DNA from: Exiguobacterium sp. SL-9
GTDB taxonomy: Bacteria > Bacillota > Bacilli > Exiguobacteriales > Exiguobacteriaceae
DNA: 64,000 nucleotides
Reading direction: 5' to 3'
Assembly (NCBI RefSeq): GCF_004336985.1
Contig: NZ_SJUO01000007.1
Location: forward strand, 16,739-80,738
This document shows, piece after piece, positions 1 through 8,718 of this stretch (position 1 is its first letter; every line of letters begins with the position of its first letter). The notes under the pieces were generated by a model that was given only the letters and a program-made list of their open reading frames with translations, was not told where the DNA came from and did not search any database. Made by a program: the position numbers and the translations under genes.

Positions 1-2659
1 CAGCTTCATATTTATGAAGTTTAAGTGATTTTTGAATAGAGAATGCTAGTTGATCAGATGTGAAATAGGTATTTGTTAAAGCATACTGACTGAAAAATTG
101 ACTTATGCTTTGAAGACGTTGGTTAAACTGAGCAGAAGCAGATTCAAGGCTATTTGAGCTTTGGAAATTAACCACAAACGTAGGATCGATCTCATTTAAG
201 AAATTCAACTTGATCATGTCATCGCGTTCATGAAACCTTCTTTTAAAATCAGGGAAGGAAAGATTACGGTATTTCTTTTCCCAAATTTCTTTTAAGTTTA
301 ATTCGTAAATAGCAGTGTGAAGGTTAGACTTAATAGAACGGATAAACTTTGCATATGGTCGATTTTGAATTTGTTGTAGTAACTTTTCCCCTTGGGCTGT
401 GACAGTAAAGTACTCTCTTGAAAATAGGCCGCGTGGACGCGCCACAAAAGGAGCATAGCCAATCTTATTTACAAAATCTTTTTCGATTAAAAGCAAAGCG
501 GTTTTCAGTTTTCCTTCAACGTCAATATCTTCTATACGATTGTTAGATGTGAAAATATAAGCAAAATCTTCAACGTTTACCAGCAAGTTTCTTGAGCGCT
601 TTTTCTCCTTATATATGTTGTAGATTTTTTGTGCTACTAACTGTAATTGAGTTCTTCGGATGGTAGACATTCCGTGAAGTCGTTTAATATGTGAAAAATC
701 ATTTTTAAGAAAATCAAAATAAGCTTGACCAGAAATGGATTCGTCACGTGCGGCACGACCGATTTCTTGTACATAATCGCAAACGTTACCAGTAGGTGCA
801 TAGTGATATACAACATTGATATCGGGTAAATCGATCCCCATACCATATGCTTTAGTGGCAAACATGATCTTAGCATCTCCAGCAGAAAATCTAGAATGAT
901 TTCCGTCCTTATTTGCTTTATCTAAGCTGCCATAATACTGTACAATCTCTTTCGCTAATCTTGGATGATGCTCTTCTATATAGGTCTGTAATTGACGGAT
1001 TAAAGGAATGGTAGGAAAGTAGACTAGTACTTTTGATTCTTCTTTCATAAATACCTTCAATCTTCTTGAAACGAATTCGAATTTTGCTCGTTGATATTCA
1101 TTTGTTTTTAAATCTTTAGTATGCATGTCAATTTTCATTTCAATATCATCTCGTTTGACTTTTCCAAGATAAAACTTTGGATTAATTAATCCGAGGCTAT
1201 CTCGTGTTTCCTTATACATATCTTCCTCTCCACCATAAATCGCAGTTGCAGTAAATGTTGCGATTGGGAATTTCATTTCTTTACGTAGTTTCTTAAGATA
1301 CGGTCCTAGATACCAATAATCTGAACGAAACGCTTTCCCCCAGGTAGTCACAATATGTGCCTCATCTACGATAAATAACCCCACTTTTGTTTCATTACCA
1401 ATCAACATTTTGATATCAGATCGACCAAGTAGAGTTTCAGGTGAAATATATAAAATTGCGATTTCTTTATTTCGAATTCTTTCTTGAATTGCGGCTTTTT
1501 CAGCGGGAGTAACATTCGAATTTATGGTAGCTACGTTATGAATGCCTCTGTCTTTTAGATTTTTAACTTGATCGTTCATTAGGCCAATTAAGGGAGAAAT
1601 GACTATTGTAAGTAACTGATATTCTTTATATATCAGAAAAGATGGCAATTGAAACATGACAGATTTTCCTGCCCCTGTCGATGAGGTAATGAAAATATCT
1701 TTAAAAGGGAGCTCTTTTTGAGCATTTTCAATTTCTTCTACGATGTCATGGATGATTTGTGATTGAGAAACATCAACAAGTTCTTTTGAATGATCAGGAT
1801 CTTTATACATACTCAAATTTCGAAAAGAAGAATAGCCAAAATATTCATCAAGTAAACTTAGGTATTTTGATTCATCAAACTTCTTGACGGACAAGGATTT
1901 CTGAGTGAATGTCAGAACAATATTATCATTTAGCATTTTTAAAACAGATAATCGGTCTGAATAGTGATTTATGTAAATATCTTGGAGGTTTGAATGAACA
2001 ATATTGACGATTTGTTTGCTTTGGCTGTTTAGTAATTTATCCGTCAAAAGAAGAAATTCGGTCTGATCCTCTTGTAACTCAATAACGAGATCGTAAGCCG
2101 GGTAAGTATTATTTAATTTATCTACCTTTTCAAATCCATCAAAATATGGAGTCATGGCTTCTAGAATATCTTGATCAATTGAATAAGACGCATACACTTT
2201 ATCTAATTTAAAAACATTACTATAGAACTTGATTATGGCTTCAAAATTAGATGATGTAATTTCTCTATCTTCTTCTTCAAAGTCATTCAATACTTCATTA
2301 AAATTTTCGAATGTATAGAAAATTGGAAATGTGGAATGGTAAAGATTGTTATACAATAGGTGTATGTCGAAAAAATTGTCTAATTGATTACGAATATAAA
2401 ATTGATATTCTTCAGCAGTACACCAAAAGAAATCTTTAGAAGTTCCAATTTTTTGGGCAACATGGGTAAGAATATCTGGAGAATTTTTAAATGATTCTAT
2501 CGGTTGGGGAAACGCATCATTTAATAGTTTATATTCATTTAGGTCTTGAACATCCTCAGGACTAAATCCGAAAAATACAAATAGCACTTTATTAGGGGTC
2601 TGGGCATTCTCAAGTTGATTTCGTAAAGTCTCAATGTTGATTTTTGTAAGTGTTCTCAT
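1..2659 (-). CDS. RecQ-like superfamily 2 DNA helicase with large N-terminal extension (3' end cut by window)
   Basis: The minus strand is open from an ATG at 2659 to the left edge, giving 886 codons with no stop, so the gene is partial. It has a P-loop (TSSTGAGKS, about residue 325), a DEAH box (about 433) and a motif VI-like QEIGRAARDE (about 630), the pattern of RecQ-family 3'-5' helicases. The first 320 residues match no domain I recognise. The part after motif VI looks like a winged-helix region and lacks an obvious RecQ zinc-cysteine cluster. A purine-rich ribosome site (GGAGAG) precedes the ATG. It is divergent from the sigma-like gene, with only 55 bases between the two starts, so they probably share a control region. 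The AT-rich composition matches the three genes to its right. I infer a role in DNA defence or repair rather than housekeeping RecQ. Confidence 0.85.
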   Translation of the reverse strand, partial: MRTLTKINIETLRNQLENAQTPNKVLFVFFGFSPEDVQDLNEYKLLNDAFPQPIESFKNSPDILTHVAQKIGTSKDFFWCTAEEYQFYIRNQLDNFFDIHLLYNNLYHSTFPIFYTFENFNEVLNDFEEEDREITSSNFEAIIKFYSNVFKLDKVYASYSIDQDILEAMTPYFDGFEKVDKLNNTYPAYDLVIELQEDQTEFLLLTDKLLNSQSKQIVNIVHSNLQDIYINHYSDRLSVLKMLNDNIVLTFTQKSLSVKKFDESKYLSLLDEYFGYSSFRNLSMYKDPDHSKELVDVSQSQIIHDIVEEIENAQKELPFKDIFITSSTGAGKSVMFQLPSFLIYKEYQLLTIVISPLIGLMNDQVKNLKDRGIHNVATINSNVTPAEKAAIQERIRNKEIAILYISPETLLGRSDIKMLIGNETKVGLFIVDEAHIVTTWGKAFRSDYWYLGPYLKKLRKEMKFPIATFTATAIYGGEEDMYKETRDSLGLINPKFYLGKVKRDDIEMKIDMHTKDLKTNEYQRAKFEFVSRRLKVFMKEESKVLVYFPTIPLIRQLQTYIEEHHPRLAKEIVQYYGSLDKANKDGNHSRFSAGDAKIMFATKAYGMGIDLPDINVVYHYAPTGNVCDYVQEIGRAARDESISGQAYFDFLKNDFSHIKRLHGMSTIRRTQLQLVAQKIYNIYKEKKRSRNLLVNVEDFAYIFTSNNRIEDIDVEGKLKTALLLIEKDFVNKIGYAPFVARPRGLFSREYFTVTAQGEKLLQQIQNRPYAKFIRSIKSNLHTAIYELNLKEIWEKKYRNLSFPDFKRRFHERDDMIKLNFLNEIDPTFVVNFQSSNSLESASAQFNQRLQSISQFFSQYALTNTYFTSDQLAFSIQKSLKLHKYEA

Positions 2660-2714
2660 GATATCTCTCCTTTTTTTGAGTATATCAAATTGTGTAATAA
2701 GATTGAGGTGTAGC

Positions 2715-3833
2715 ATGAACAACTCTTTATTTTTAAAGCGTTTTATCCTAAATAATTTTAAAGTTCAAGAAAAGATTTCATTAGAAGACATTAAACAGAA
2801 ATTAATGATATTTTTTCAACAGGATACATTGAATATCAAAGATGATGATCTGATTATTTACCTGAAAGAGTTGGGATTTGAAAAAATTGAGATTCTAGAA
2901 CAGAGCGTGCAACAAAATACAAAAAATGATTTAGAAATTAATGTTGAAGAGGAAGTTATATTAGAAGAAGAATTAACATTAGATGCTTTTTTTGATGATT
3001 ATGACAGTGAACATCATTTGAAAATTGCTGGGGACTATCGTGATAATAAAAAAATGCTTGAACTTTTTCATGGGAATTCTGAGTTTGATCCATTAGTTTT
3101 TGAAAAATTAATGGTCAATAATCAACTCCTAGTAGAGAAGATAGCAAATAGATATTTGTTTATGAGCAAGGGAATGACCTTAGAAGATTTAATTAGCGAA
3201 GGAAATTTAGGGTTGATGAAAGCTATTAAAAAGTTCGATATTAATATGGAAAACTCGTTTTCGACCTATGCATTTGTATGGATTAGACAAAGTATTACAC
3301 GAGCAATTGCAGATAAAAGCAATTTGATTCGAATACCCGTTCATATGATGGAAAAAATAAATAAAATGAATCGAATTGAGAGGGAGCTCGAATCACTGAA
3401 AAATAAAGTGTGTGTAGAAGAAGTCTGTAGCTTAATGGAAACAACTAAAGAAAAATATTATTGGATGAAGGAAATCCAGCATCGATTCCTACACGAGGTT
3501 TCGCTCAATGGTAAAATTGCAGTCGAAAATGCTAACGATGAGATTATAGACTTTATTCCAGCAATGAATAGTGATTTTATAATAGATCCTTCAGTAGAAG
3601 AGATTGCTTTAATACATGAGAAATTAATCATAATTCAAAGCGAATTAAATCAATTACCTTATAGAGAGAGACAAATTATAGTACTGCGATTTGGACTTGA
3701 GAATGGGGACCCTCAAACATTAGAGGAAGTAGGCAAGGTTATAGGAGTGACAAGGGAAAGAATTAGGCAAATTGAAGCAAAAATTATTCGGAAATTAAGA
3801 AATAGCAAAAATATAGTTGCACTTAAAGAATAA
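2715..3833 (+). CDS. Sigma-70-like transcription factor with an acidic N-terminal domain
   Basis: This 372-aa protein has a recognisable sigma-70 region 2 at about residues 125-215 (including GMTLEDLISEGNLGLMKAIK and FSTYAFVWIRQSI). A region 3-like linker follows, then a region 4 helix-turn-helix at about 313-372 (RERQIIVLRFGL, VTRERIRQIE). Residues 1-120 are acidic and not recognised. The ATG at 2715 follows GAGGTG; an in-frame ATG further upstream would lie inside the divergent helicase gene and is unlikely. Primary sigma factors are normally chromosomal. This copy is AT-rich and sits between a RecQ-like helicase and an ATPase/HNH pair, so a cargo-specific sigma factor or regulator is more likely than RpoD. 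It could direct RNA polymerase to the promoters of this block. Confidence 0.85.
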   Translation: MNNSLFLKRFILNNFKVQEKISLEDIKQKLMIFFQQDTLNIKDDDLIIYLKELGFEKIEILEQSVQQNTKNDLEINVEEEVILEEELTLDAFFDDYDSEHHLKIAGDYRDNKKMLELFHGNSEFDPLVFEKLMVNNQLLVEKIANRYLFMSKGMTLEDLISEGNLGLMKAIKKFDINMENSFSTYAFVWIRQSITRAIADKSNLIRIPVHMMEKINKMNRIERELESLKNKVCVEEVCSLMETTKEKYYWMKEIQHRFLHEVSLNGKIAVENANDEIIDFIPAMNSDFIIDPSVEEIALIHEKLIIIQSELNQLPYRERQIIVLRFGLENGDPQTLEEVGKVIGVTRERIRQIEAKIIRKLRNSKNIVALKE

Positions 3834-3940
3834 TAATAATTTACGTGAAGATATTAGCATATTTATTCATAGATATTTCGCAAGTATAAATATTCATATA
3901 ATTTCTATGAAGATATTAAATTACAAAGGGATGATCTCGT

Positions 3941-5641
3941 ATGGGTAAACTACTATTTTTGTTTATCAAAAGTGTAAATAGAAAGTTAACTAATCAAGAA
4001 TTAAATTTTAGTGAAGAGTTTGATGTACATTTTAATAAGGAAAATACATTGGTTATTAAAGAAAAATCAAACAGATTGAAAGGCTTTTGGGGGGATGGGG
4101 TCTACAATTTTAATCTGCTATTAGGTAAGAATGGTGTTGGAAAAACAAGCATCCTCGATCTGTTAGGATTAAATAATAAAACTAGAGGGCTTCATTTTAA
4201 TAGAGGAAAGTATTTCAAAATATATCAAATTCAAGATAATTTATTCTATTATTCAGGAACAATGAGTAATCAGATTAAAAATATTGATGAAAATTTAAAA
4301 AAGAAAAATAATTTTTTATTTAAATTTGAGGATGGATTTGTAAAAGAAACAAACACAAGAGCTCAGAATCAAATCCATATTCACTATATTAGAAATGCAA
4401 TAAATTTTTCATGGAGCTCAACCAAAAAGATCTTTAGAAAAAATGATGACACCTTAATTAGATATTCTTACCCAACTTCTAAGTTTAAAGATGTGCTGAA
4501 CGCATATTATAAATTTGGCTTATTTGAAAATCAAAATCGAGCAATAAAAATCGAACAAAAAATTACTTATAGTAACAATTCGCGTTATTTATCATATATT
4601 TATAACTTTAATTCAAAAGATATAAGTCGAGATTCAAACAATTTCTTATTCTTAGATGATAAGAGTAATGAATTAAATAATTTGATATATAAAGAATACT
4701 CCAGAATAAATCAGAATTCGATTTACGAAAATCATACTAATCATAAAAGTTATTTCATTTTAAGATTGTTAGAAAAAATACTAATTAAGCAATTATCTAC
4801 TTTAATTTCTTTAGAAAGAAATAAAGACTCGAAATTCAATGTTTTATTTAATATATTAGAATCTAAACAAATGAATGATGAAATTATTGATAATGAAACT
4901 TCAATAGAAACTAAAATTAATTATTTAATTTATATGATGAATTTTATGAGTTTTTCTTTCAAAGAAATTAACTTACCAATCATTGAGATAGATAACTTAA
5001 TTGAGTTGCTTGATAAAATTCCTGACAAGTTTTTTTATAGTTACAATGAGATAGTCTTCCCTCAAGAAGGTAATTATCATCTCGATGAAATTTCAATCCT
5101 AATTGAAGAATATACAAATTATTTTAAAACTTCATTTGTTAACTTCAGTGATGGAGAATTGGTGTATCTAAATGTCTTTTCAACAATAGCAAAGGCAATC
5201 GAAGATTCATATGCTCACGATACAATTCTTCTCCTAGATGAGCCTGATATTAATTTACATCCAGAGTGGGCGAGAAGATTTATTCACGATTTAATTCGAA
5301 TAATTCAAACTAAATACCTTAGTAAAAAAGTTCAGATAATAATTTCCTCTCATTCTCCTTTTATAGTTACTGATTTTCCAAAAGAAAACATTTATTTAAT
5401 AAAAACCAATAAAAAAAGCACTAACGAGATTTCAAATCCTGAATTCGGATTCGCTGCAAATTTTTATGATCTGATATCTGACACTTTTTTTATGGAATCT
5501 CCAATCGGTGAGTTTGCATTGCAAAAAATCCAAAACATTAAAAATTCAAAAGTTACTAATAGTAATCAAGTAATAGATACAATTGATGATCAATTATTAA
5601 AACGTTTAATTATAGAGGAAAACATAAATGATAAAAATTGA
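3941..5641 (+). CDS. PtuA-like AAA/ABC-type ATPase (Septu-like)
   Basis: The 566-aa protein is an ABC/SMC-type ATPase. It has Walker A (LLGKNGVGKTS, about 61-70), a signature-like FSDGE (about 401), Walker B with following D-loop (LLLDEPDINLHPEW, about 428) and an H-loop (SSHSP, about 469). The long middle (about 90-390) is probably helical or coiled-coil. I see no C-terminal TOPRIM domain, which argues against an OLD nuclease. Its reading frame overlaps the following HNH gene by 14 bases, so the two are translationally linked. ATPase plus HNH is the composition of Septu anti-phage systems (PtuA/PtuB), in which the ATPase complex controls the nuclease. The start at 3941 follows AAAGGGATGAT. 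The composition is strongly AT-rich. Assignment to Septu rests on motifs and neighbour only. Confidence 0.75.
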   Translation: MGKLLFLFIKSVNRKLTNQELNFSEEFDVHFNKENTLVIKEKSNRLKGFWGDGVYNFNLLLGKNGVGKTSILDLLGLNNKTRGLHFNRGKYFKIYQIQDNLFYYSGTMSNQIKNIDENLKKKNNFLFKFEDGFVKETNTRAQNQIHIHYIRNAINFSWSSTKKIFRKNDDTLIRYSYPTSKFKDVLNAYYKFGLFENQNRAIKIEQKITYSNNSRYLSYIYNFNSKDISRDSNNFLFLDDKSNELNNLIYKEYSRINQNSIYENHTNHKSYFILRLLEKILIKQLSTLISLERNKDSKFNVLFNILESKQMNDEIIDNETSIETKINYLIYMMNFMSFSFKEINLPIIEIDNLIELLDKIPDKFFYSYNEIVFPQEGNYHLDEISILIEEYTNYFKTSFVNFSDGELVYLNVFSTIAKAIEDSYAHDTILLLDEPDINLHPEWARRFIHDLIRIIQTKYLSKKVQIIISSHSPFIVTDFPKENIYLIKTNKKSTNEISNPEFGFAANFYDLISDTFFMESPIGEFALQKIQNIKNSKVTNSNQVIDTIDDQLLKRLIIEENINDKN

Positions 5642-6770
5642 TATTAGTAATTTCAATCATGATCAACTAAATTTTATGAAAGACAAATTATTAGACGAAT
5701 TTTATTTGAAAATAAGTACGAAGAGATCGAAGTTAAGACACTTCAGGTGTAATCTAAAACAAATCACAAAAAGACCAGTATCAATAAAAAAAAATGTTAG
5801 GGATATTGTTGAATTTGATTTTGATTTTGAAAAGTATCAAGATGATTATTTTTTTTATGAGTACATTAACTTTTCTGAGTTCTATAGACAAACAAAATAT
5901 CTTACTAATAAGGAGCAAAGGGAATGTTATTTAATGAGATTAAAAGAGTTTGCTGAAATGCCTGATAATATTGGCTTTTATTCTTTTGATCACAATTTCC
6001 AAAGATTCATTGAACCATCGTACTTCATGAATAAAATTAATAATAATGATAATTTTAAAGATTATATCGATAATGAATTGTTTTTTAAAATTAAAACAAT
6101 TAATGAAAATTTCAAGATTTTTTTCGATTATGATACGTTCATTTCACCTATCAGATCACGTCTATTAAATGCTATAGGTCTTGAAGTTTGCCCTTATTGT
6201 AACGAAACATTGATTCATAAGTTGCCTGACCGTACTTACGCTGATTTAGACCATTTTTATAGTCAATCGAATTTTCCTCTATTCACTTTGTCATTTAATA
6301 ATTTTATACCTAGTTGTTTACTATGTAATAGAACTTTAAAAAAATCTTCAATCACAAAAATTATGAACCCTAGAATAGAGGGGTTTGAAAAAATGGCATA
6401 TTTTAGGATGAATAATGTAATTGAGTTATTAAGCTACAATGACGTAACTGTTGATATAAGTGTAGCTCATAATACTGAATATTTAGATCGTGAAAAGATT
6501 AATAGTTCTATCGAAATGTTTGATTTAAATAATAGATATAATCATTCTGATGTTAAAAAGATTGCAAAAGGATATTTTGATAAGACTCAGAATAATTTAA
6601 ATGAAAAGTATAGAGAATATATTGGTGAAATAATACCATACGTGCTTCAAATGAATGAAAAAGAATATATTCAATATATTTTCGGAATTGATTTTGACGA
6701 AACAAGTATTTTAAACAATCGACTAGGTAAATTTAAATTAGATTTAATTAATCAACTCACACAGGACTAA
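5628..6770 (+). CDS. PtuB-like HNH endonuclease partner
   Basis: This 380-aa protein has a zinc-bound HNH core: CPYC at about 188-191, LDHFYSQ at about 206-212 and CLLCN at about 229-233. The CxxC/DHF/CxxCN arrangement is typical of PtuB-like and McrA-like HNH nucleases. The N-terminal 180 residues and C-terminal 140 residues are lysine- and asparagine-rich and unrecognised; the protein seems longer than the shortest PtuB proteins. It starts inside the end of the ATPase gene, which supports co-translation and a complex. The stop lies two bases from the convergent integrase stop, marking a sharp boundary between AT-rich cargo and a roughly 50% GC recombinase gene. The expected role is DNA cleavage once the ATPase partner is triggered. 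Confidence 0.75.
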   Translation: MIKIDISNFNHDQLNFMKDKLLDEFYLKISTKRSKLRHFRCNLKQITKRPVSIKKNVRDIVEFDFDFEKYQDDYFFYEYINFSEFYRQTKYLTNKEQRECYLMRLKEFAEMPDNIGFYSFDHNFQRFIEPSYFMNKINNNDNFKDYIDNELFFKIKTINENFKIFFDYDTFISPIRSRLLNAIGLEVCPYCNETLIHKLPDRTYADLDHFYSQSNFPLFTLSFNNFIPSCLLCNRTLKKSSITKIMNPRIEGFEKMAYFRMNNVIELLSYNDVTVDISVAHNTEYLDREKINSSIEMFDLNNRYNHSDVKKIAKGYFDKTQNNLNEKYREYIGEIIPYVLQMNEKEYIQYIFGIDFDETSILNNRLGKFKLDLINQLTQD

Positions 6771-6772
6771 AT

Positions 6773-7801
6773 CTATTTAAAGGGTAGTTCGAAGTTGTTG
6801 GACAGGTTTGCGAGCTGGTTAAACGATTGCAAATAACCGTTTGTTGTATTTATCGAATCATGGCCGACTAATTGCATGACCCCGATCAACGGACTGCCAT
6901 TAGCTAAGAGTTTTGTGATATAGGCGCGACGGAACCAGTGGGGTGGGGTTTTCACTTCCGTTGCTACGTGCTCGACCGCTTGATGGGTCATCAAGCGAAG
7001 GGCTTCATAGGTCATTGGATGACCTTGCTTCTTCGTGCTGAAGGCGATGAAAGGAGAAGTCTCTTCTTCAATCATCATCAATGTCTGCAGTCGATTGATG
7101 AGGTGACTCGCCTTTTCGGTGAGCGGGATGCGGCGCCATTTGCCGCGCTTCCCTTTCACCTCGAGATAGAACGTGTGCTGATTCCGCTTGACGTCAGTGA
7201 ACTTAACTGAGAGCAGTTCGGCCGCCCGCATGCCCGTCGTCAACAACAAATACCCGATTGTCTCGTTCCGGAGCTCCATGAGCTCCTTTTTTTGTGCCCG
7301 TTTGACAGTGTGGCGGAACGACTCGGCAATCTGCTCAATCTCGTCGAAGTCGACCTCACGCCGGAGCAACTCAGGCCGCTGCTGGTTCTTCACATGGAAG
7401 GCCAGGTTATGTAGATGATACTGGTTGACGTGGAGGTAGGTCAGGAGGCGCTTTAACATGTGGTTTTTCCGCTGTGCCGTGCGTGGGGCATACTGTTCGT
7501 TCACCTCAAACAGGTAACGATGGATGTCGAGTACGGTCAGGTGTTTTAACCCATCTGTCTTCGTCATCACAAAACTGAGGACGAACTCGAGGTCCAATTT
7601 ATACGCGCGTCGCGTGTGCGGGCTCTTGTCCGCATAGATCGGGAACAGTTCTGTCGCCCAGAACAATTCGATGATCTCGATATCATTCAAGGTCTCGAGA
7701 TCAATATGGTCCTTCCTTAATGCTTCGGCCAGTTTCGGGTTGGCCCCGGTCAGTTCTCGCAATGCTACCTCGAACGCTTGCTGTTTTTTCTCGATCTCCA
7801 T
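6773..7801 (-). CDS. Tyrosine recombinase/integrase
   Basis: The 342-aa protein has an N-terminal SAM-like core-binding domain (about 45-150) and a C-terminal catalytic domain. The catalytic residues are visible: Arg in TTGMRAAELLS, Lys in the KGKRGKWRRIP strand, His-x-x-Arg in PHWFRRAY, His in LVGHDSINTT and the nucleophile in NGYLQSF. All are intact, so it is probably active. It may integrate, excise or resolve the element. Its composition is richer in GC than the genes on both sides. The start at 7801 is preceded by GAGGGAGAAGC. Within 210 bases upstream lie two palindromic structures that could be its binding sites. Confidence 0.9.
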   Translation of the reverse strand: MEIEKKQQAFEVALRELTGANPKLAEALRKDHIDLETLNDIEIIELFWATELFPIYADKSPHTRRAYKLDLEFVLSFVMTKTDGLKHLTVLDIHRYLFEVNEQYAPRTAQRKNHMLKRLLTYLHVNQYHLHNLAFHVKNQQRPELLRREVDFDEIEQIAESFRHTVKRAQKKELMELRNETIGYLLLTTGMRAAELLSVKFTDVKRNQHTFYLEVKGKRGKWRRIPLTEKASHLINRLQTLMMIEEETSPFIAFSTKKQGHPMTYEALRLMTHQAVEHVATEVKTPPHWFRRAYITKLLANGSPLIGVMQLVGHDSINTTNGYLQSFNQLANLSNNFELPFK

Positions 7802-7872
7802 GCTTCTCCCTCTTTTCGCTCTCTGTTTTCAACTAAATATCTGTAGTCCTTGAAATGTGAGGTAAAAAATAA

Positions 7873-7942
7873 GTAATACATATGTATTTATATTTAAAAT
7901 ACGTTTGTAATTAGATAAATTGATTAAATAAATATGTATTAC
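7873..7942. repeat. Inverted repeat upstream of the integrase gene
   Basis: GTAATACATA at 7873-7882 and its reverse complement TATGTATTAC at 7933-7942 flank an AT-rich spacer of 50 bases. The stretch lies between the integrase start and the perfect palindrome at 7976-8004. It could be arm-type recombinase sites or an operator for the integrase promoter. In such AT-rich DNA a 10-base repeat is only modest evidence. Confidence 0.4.
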
Positions 7943-7975
7943 ATTTATATATTTAAATACAACTAAATTATTAAT

Positions 7976-8004
7976 ACTTGTGATAATCTTATATTATCAC
8001 AAGT
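7976..8004. other. Perfect 12-bp palindrome with 5-base spacer; possible recombination core site
   Basis: ACTTGTGATAAT (7976-7987) and ATTATCACAAGT (7993-8004) are exact inverted repeats around the five bases CTTAT. Paired 11-13 base arms around a short spacer are the form of tyrosine recombinase core sites, and the recombinase gene is about 175 bases away. A hairpin terminator is possible but no T-run follows. No second copy was recognised in the window. Confidence 0.4.
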
Positions 8005-8019
8005 TAAGAAATAATATAA

Positions 8020-8052
8020 CGGGACATAGGATACCATTCATCCCATGTCCCG
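8020..8052 (-). terminator. Hairpin terminator of the TPR operon
   Basis: CGGGACAT (8020-8027) pairs with ATGTCCCG (8045-8052). On the minus strand the hairpin is followed by a T/A-rich tail. It lies about 20 bases past the stop of the minus-strand TPR gene, as expected for a terminator. Confidence 0.6.
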
Positions 8053-8070
8053 GTTTGCTAAATAGATAAA

Positions 8071-8670
8071 TCAACGTTTGTTTAGATTCCAAGTCTCAAT
8101 CCCGAAATTAATGTAGGTTTCAATGAGATTAGGACTATAAGAATGTGATTCCCCGTTGATTGATTTTTTATATTCGATGATCTGTGCCTTCCATTCAGGA
8201 GGAAGTTGTCGGGTATCGCCTAAGTCAATTGCTGCGTGACCCAAATGGTGAAAGAGATTCATCTTTATATTATCATCGTTTGCGTACTTGATGGACGACA
8301 TATAGTGATTCGTCGATTCCTCCCGTCGGCCTAAAAGATAACAAATTTTCCCAAGAGCGTTATGAATTTCGCAAGCATCATCCGGGTGCTGAATCATCTG
8401 CAGTAGTTCTTTGTAGATAGAATAAGATTTCTGGTAGTCACCGACACGTTTATAGTTGACGCCTAGGTACAACTTGATGTTAAAAAGCTCGTTTTTGACA
8501 TTGGCCGGACTGGAACTGTTGATTTTGCCTAACGCATTTTCGAGATACTTGATGGCCTCGATTTTTTGACCGTTCTGATGGGCAGAGTACCCGAGTCTTA
8601 TCAACTCATCTACGCTTTTACCGTTGTCGTTCGAAAAATAACGTTTGAATTTGTCTTCAAGATTATCCAT
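8071..8670 (-). CDS. TPR-repeat protein, function unknown
   Basis: This 199-aa soluble protein consists largely of tetratricopeptide-like helix pairs, for example around residues 22-50 (SAHQNGQKIEAIKYLENAL), 60-95 (NIKLYLGVNYKRVGDYQKS) and 100-140 (NALGKICYLLGRREESTNHY). No signal peptide or catalytic motif is seen. It follows a 409-aa unknown gene by 48 bases on the same strand and ends at a hairpin, so the two form a likely operon. TPR proteins usually act as binding partners, so it may be a chaperone or regulator of the upstream protein. The ATG at 8670 follows an AGGTGAG ribosome site. Confidence 0.7.
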   Translation of the reverse strand: MDNLEDKFKRYFSNDNGKSVDELIRLGYSAHQNGQKIEAIKYLENALGKINSSSPANVKNELFNIKLYLGVNYKRVGDYQKSYSIYKELLQMIQHPDDACEIHNALGKICYLLGRREESTNHYMSSIKYANDDNIKMNLFHHLGHAAIDLGDTRQLPPEWKAQIIEYKKSINGESHSYSPNLIETYINFGIETWNLNKR

Positions 8671-8718
8671 TATATTCTCACCTCGTTTTAAATTTTAGGG
8701 CATCGATTGTCTAATAGG

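Noticed and set aside
2634..2714. Upstream in-frame ATG for the sigma-like gene
   Set aside because: It lies inside the divergent helicase gene's start region, and a better ribosome site precedes the ATG at 2715.
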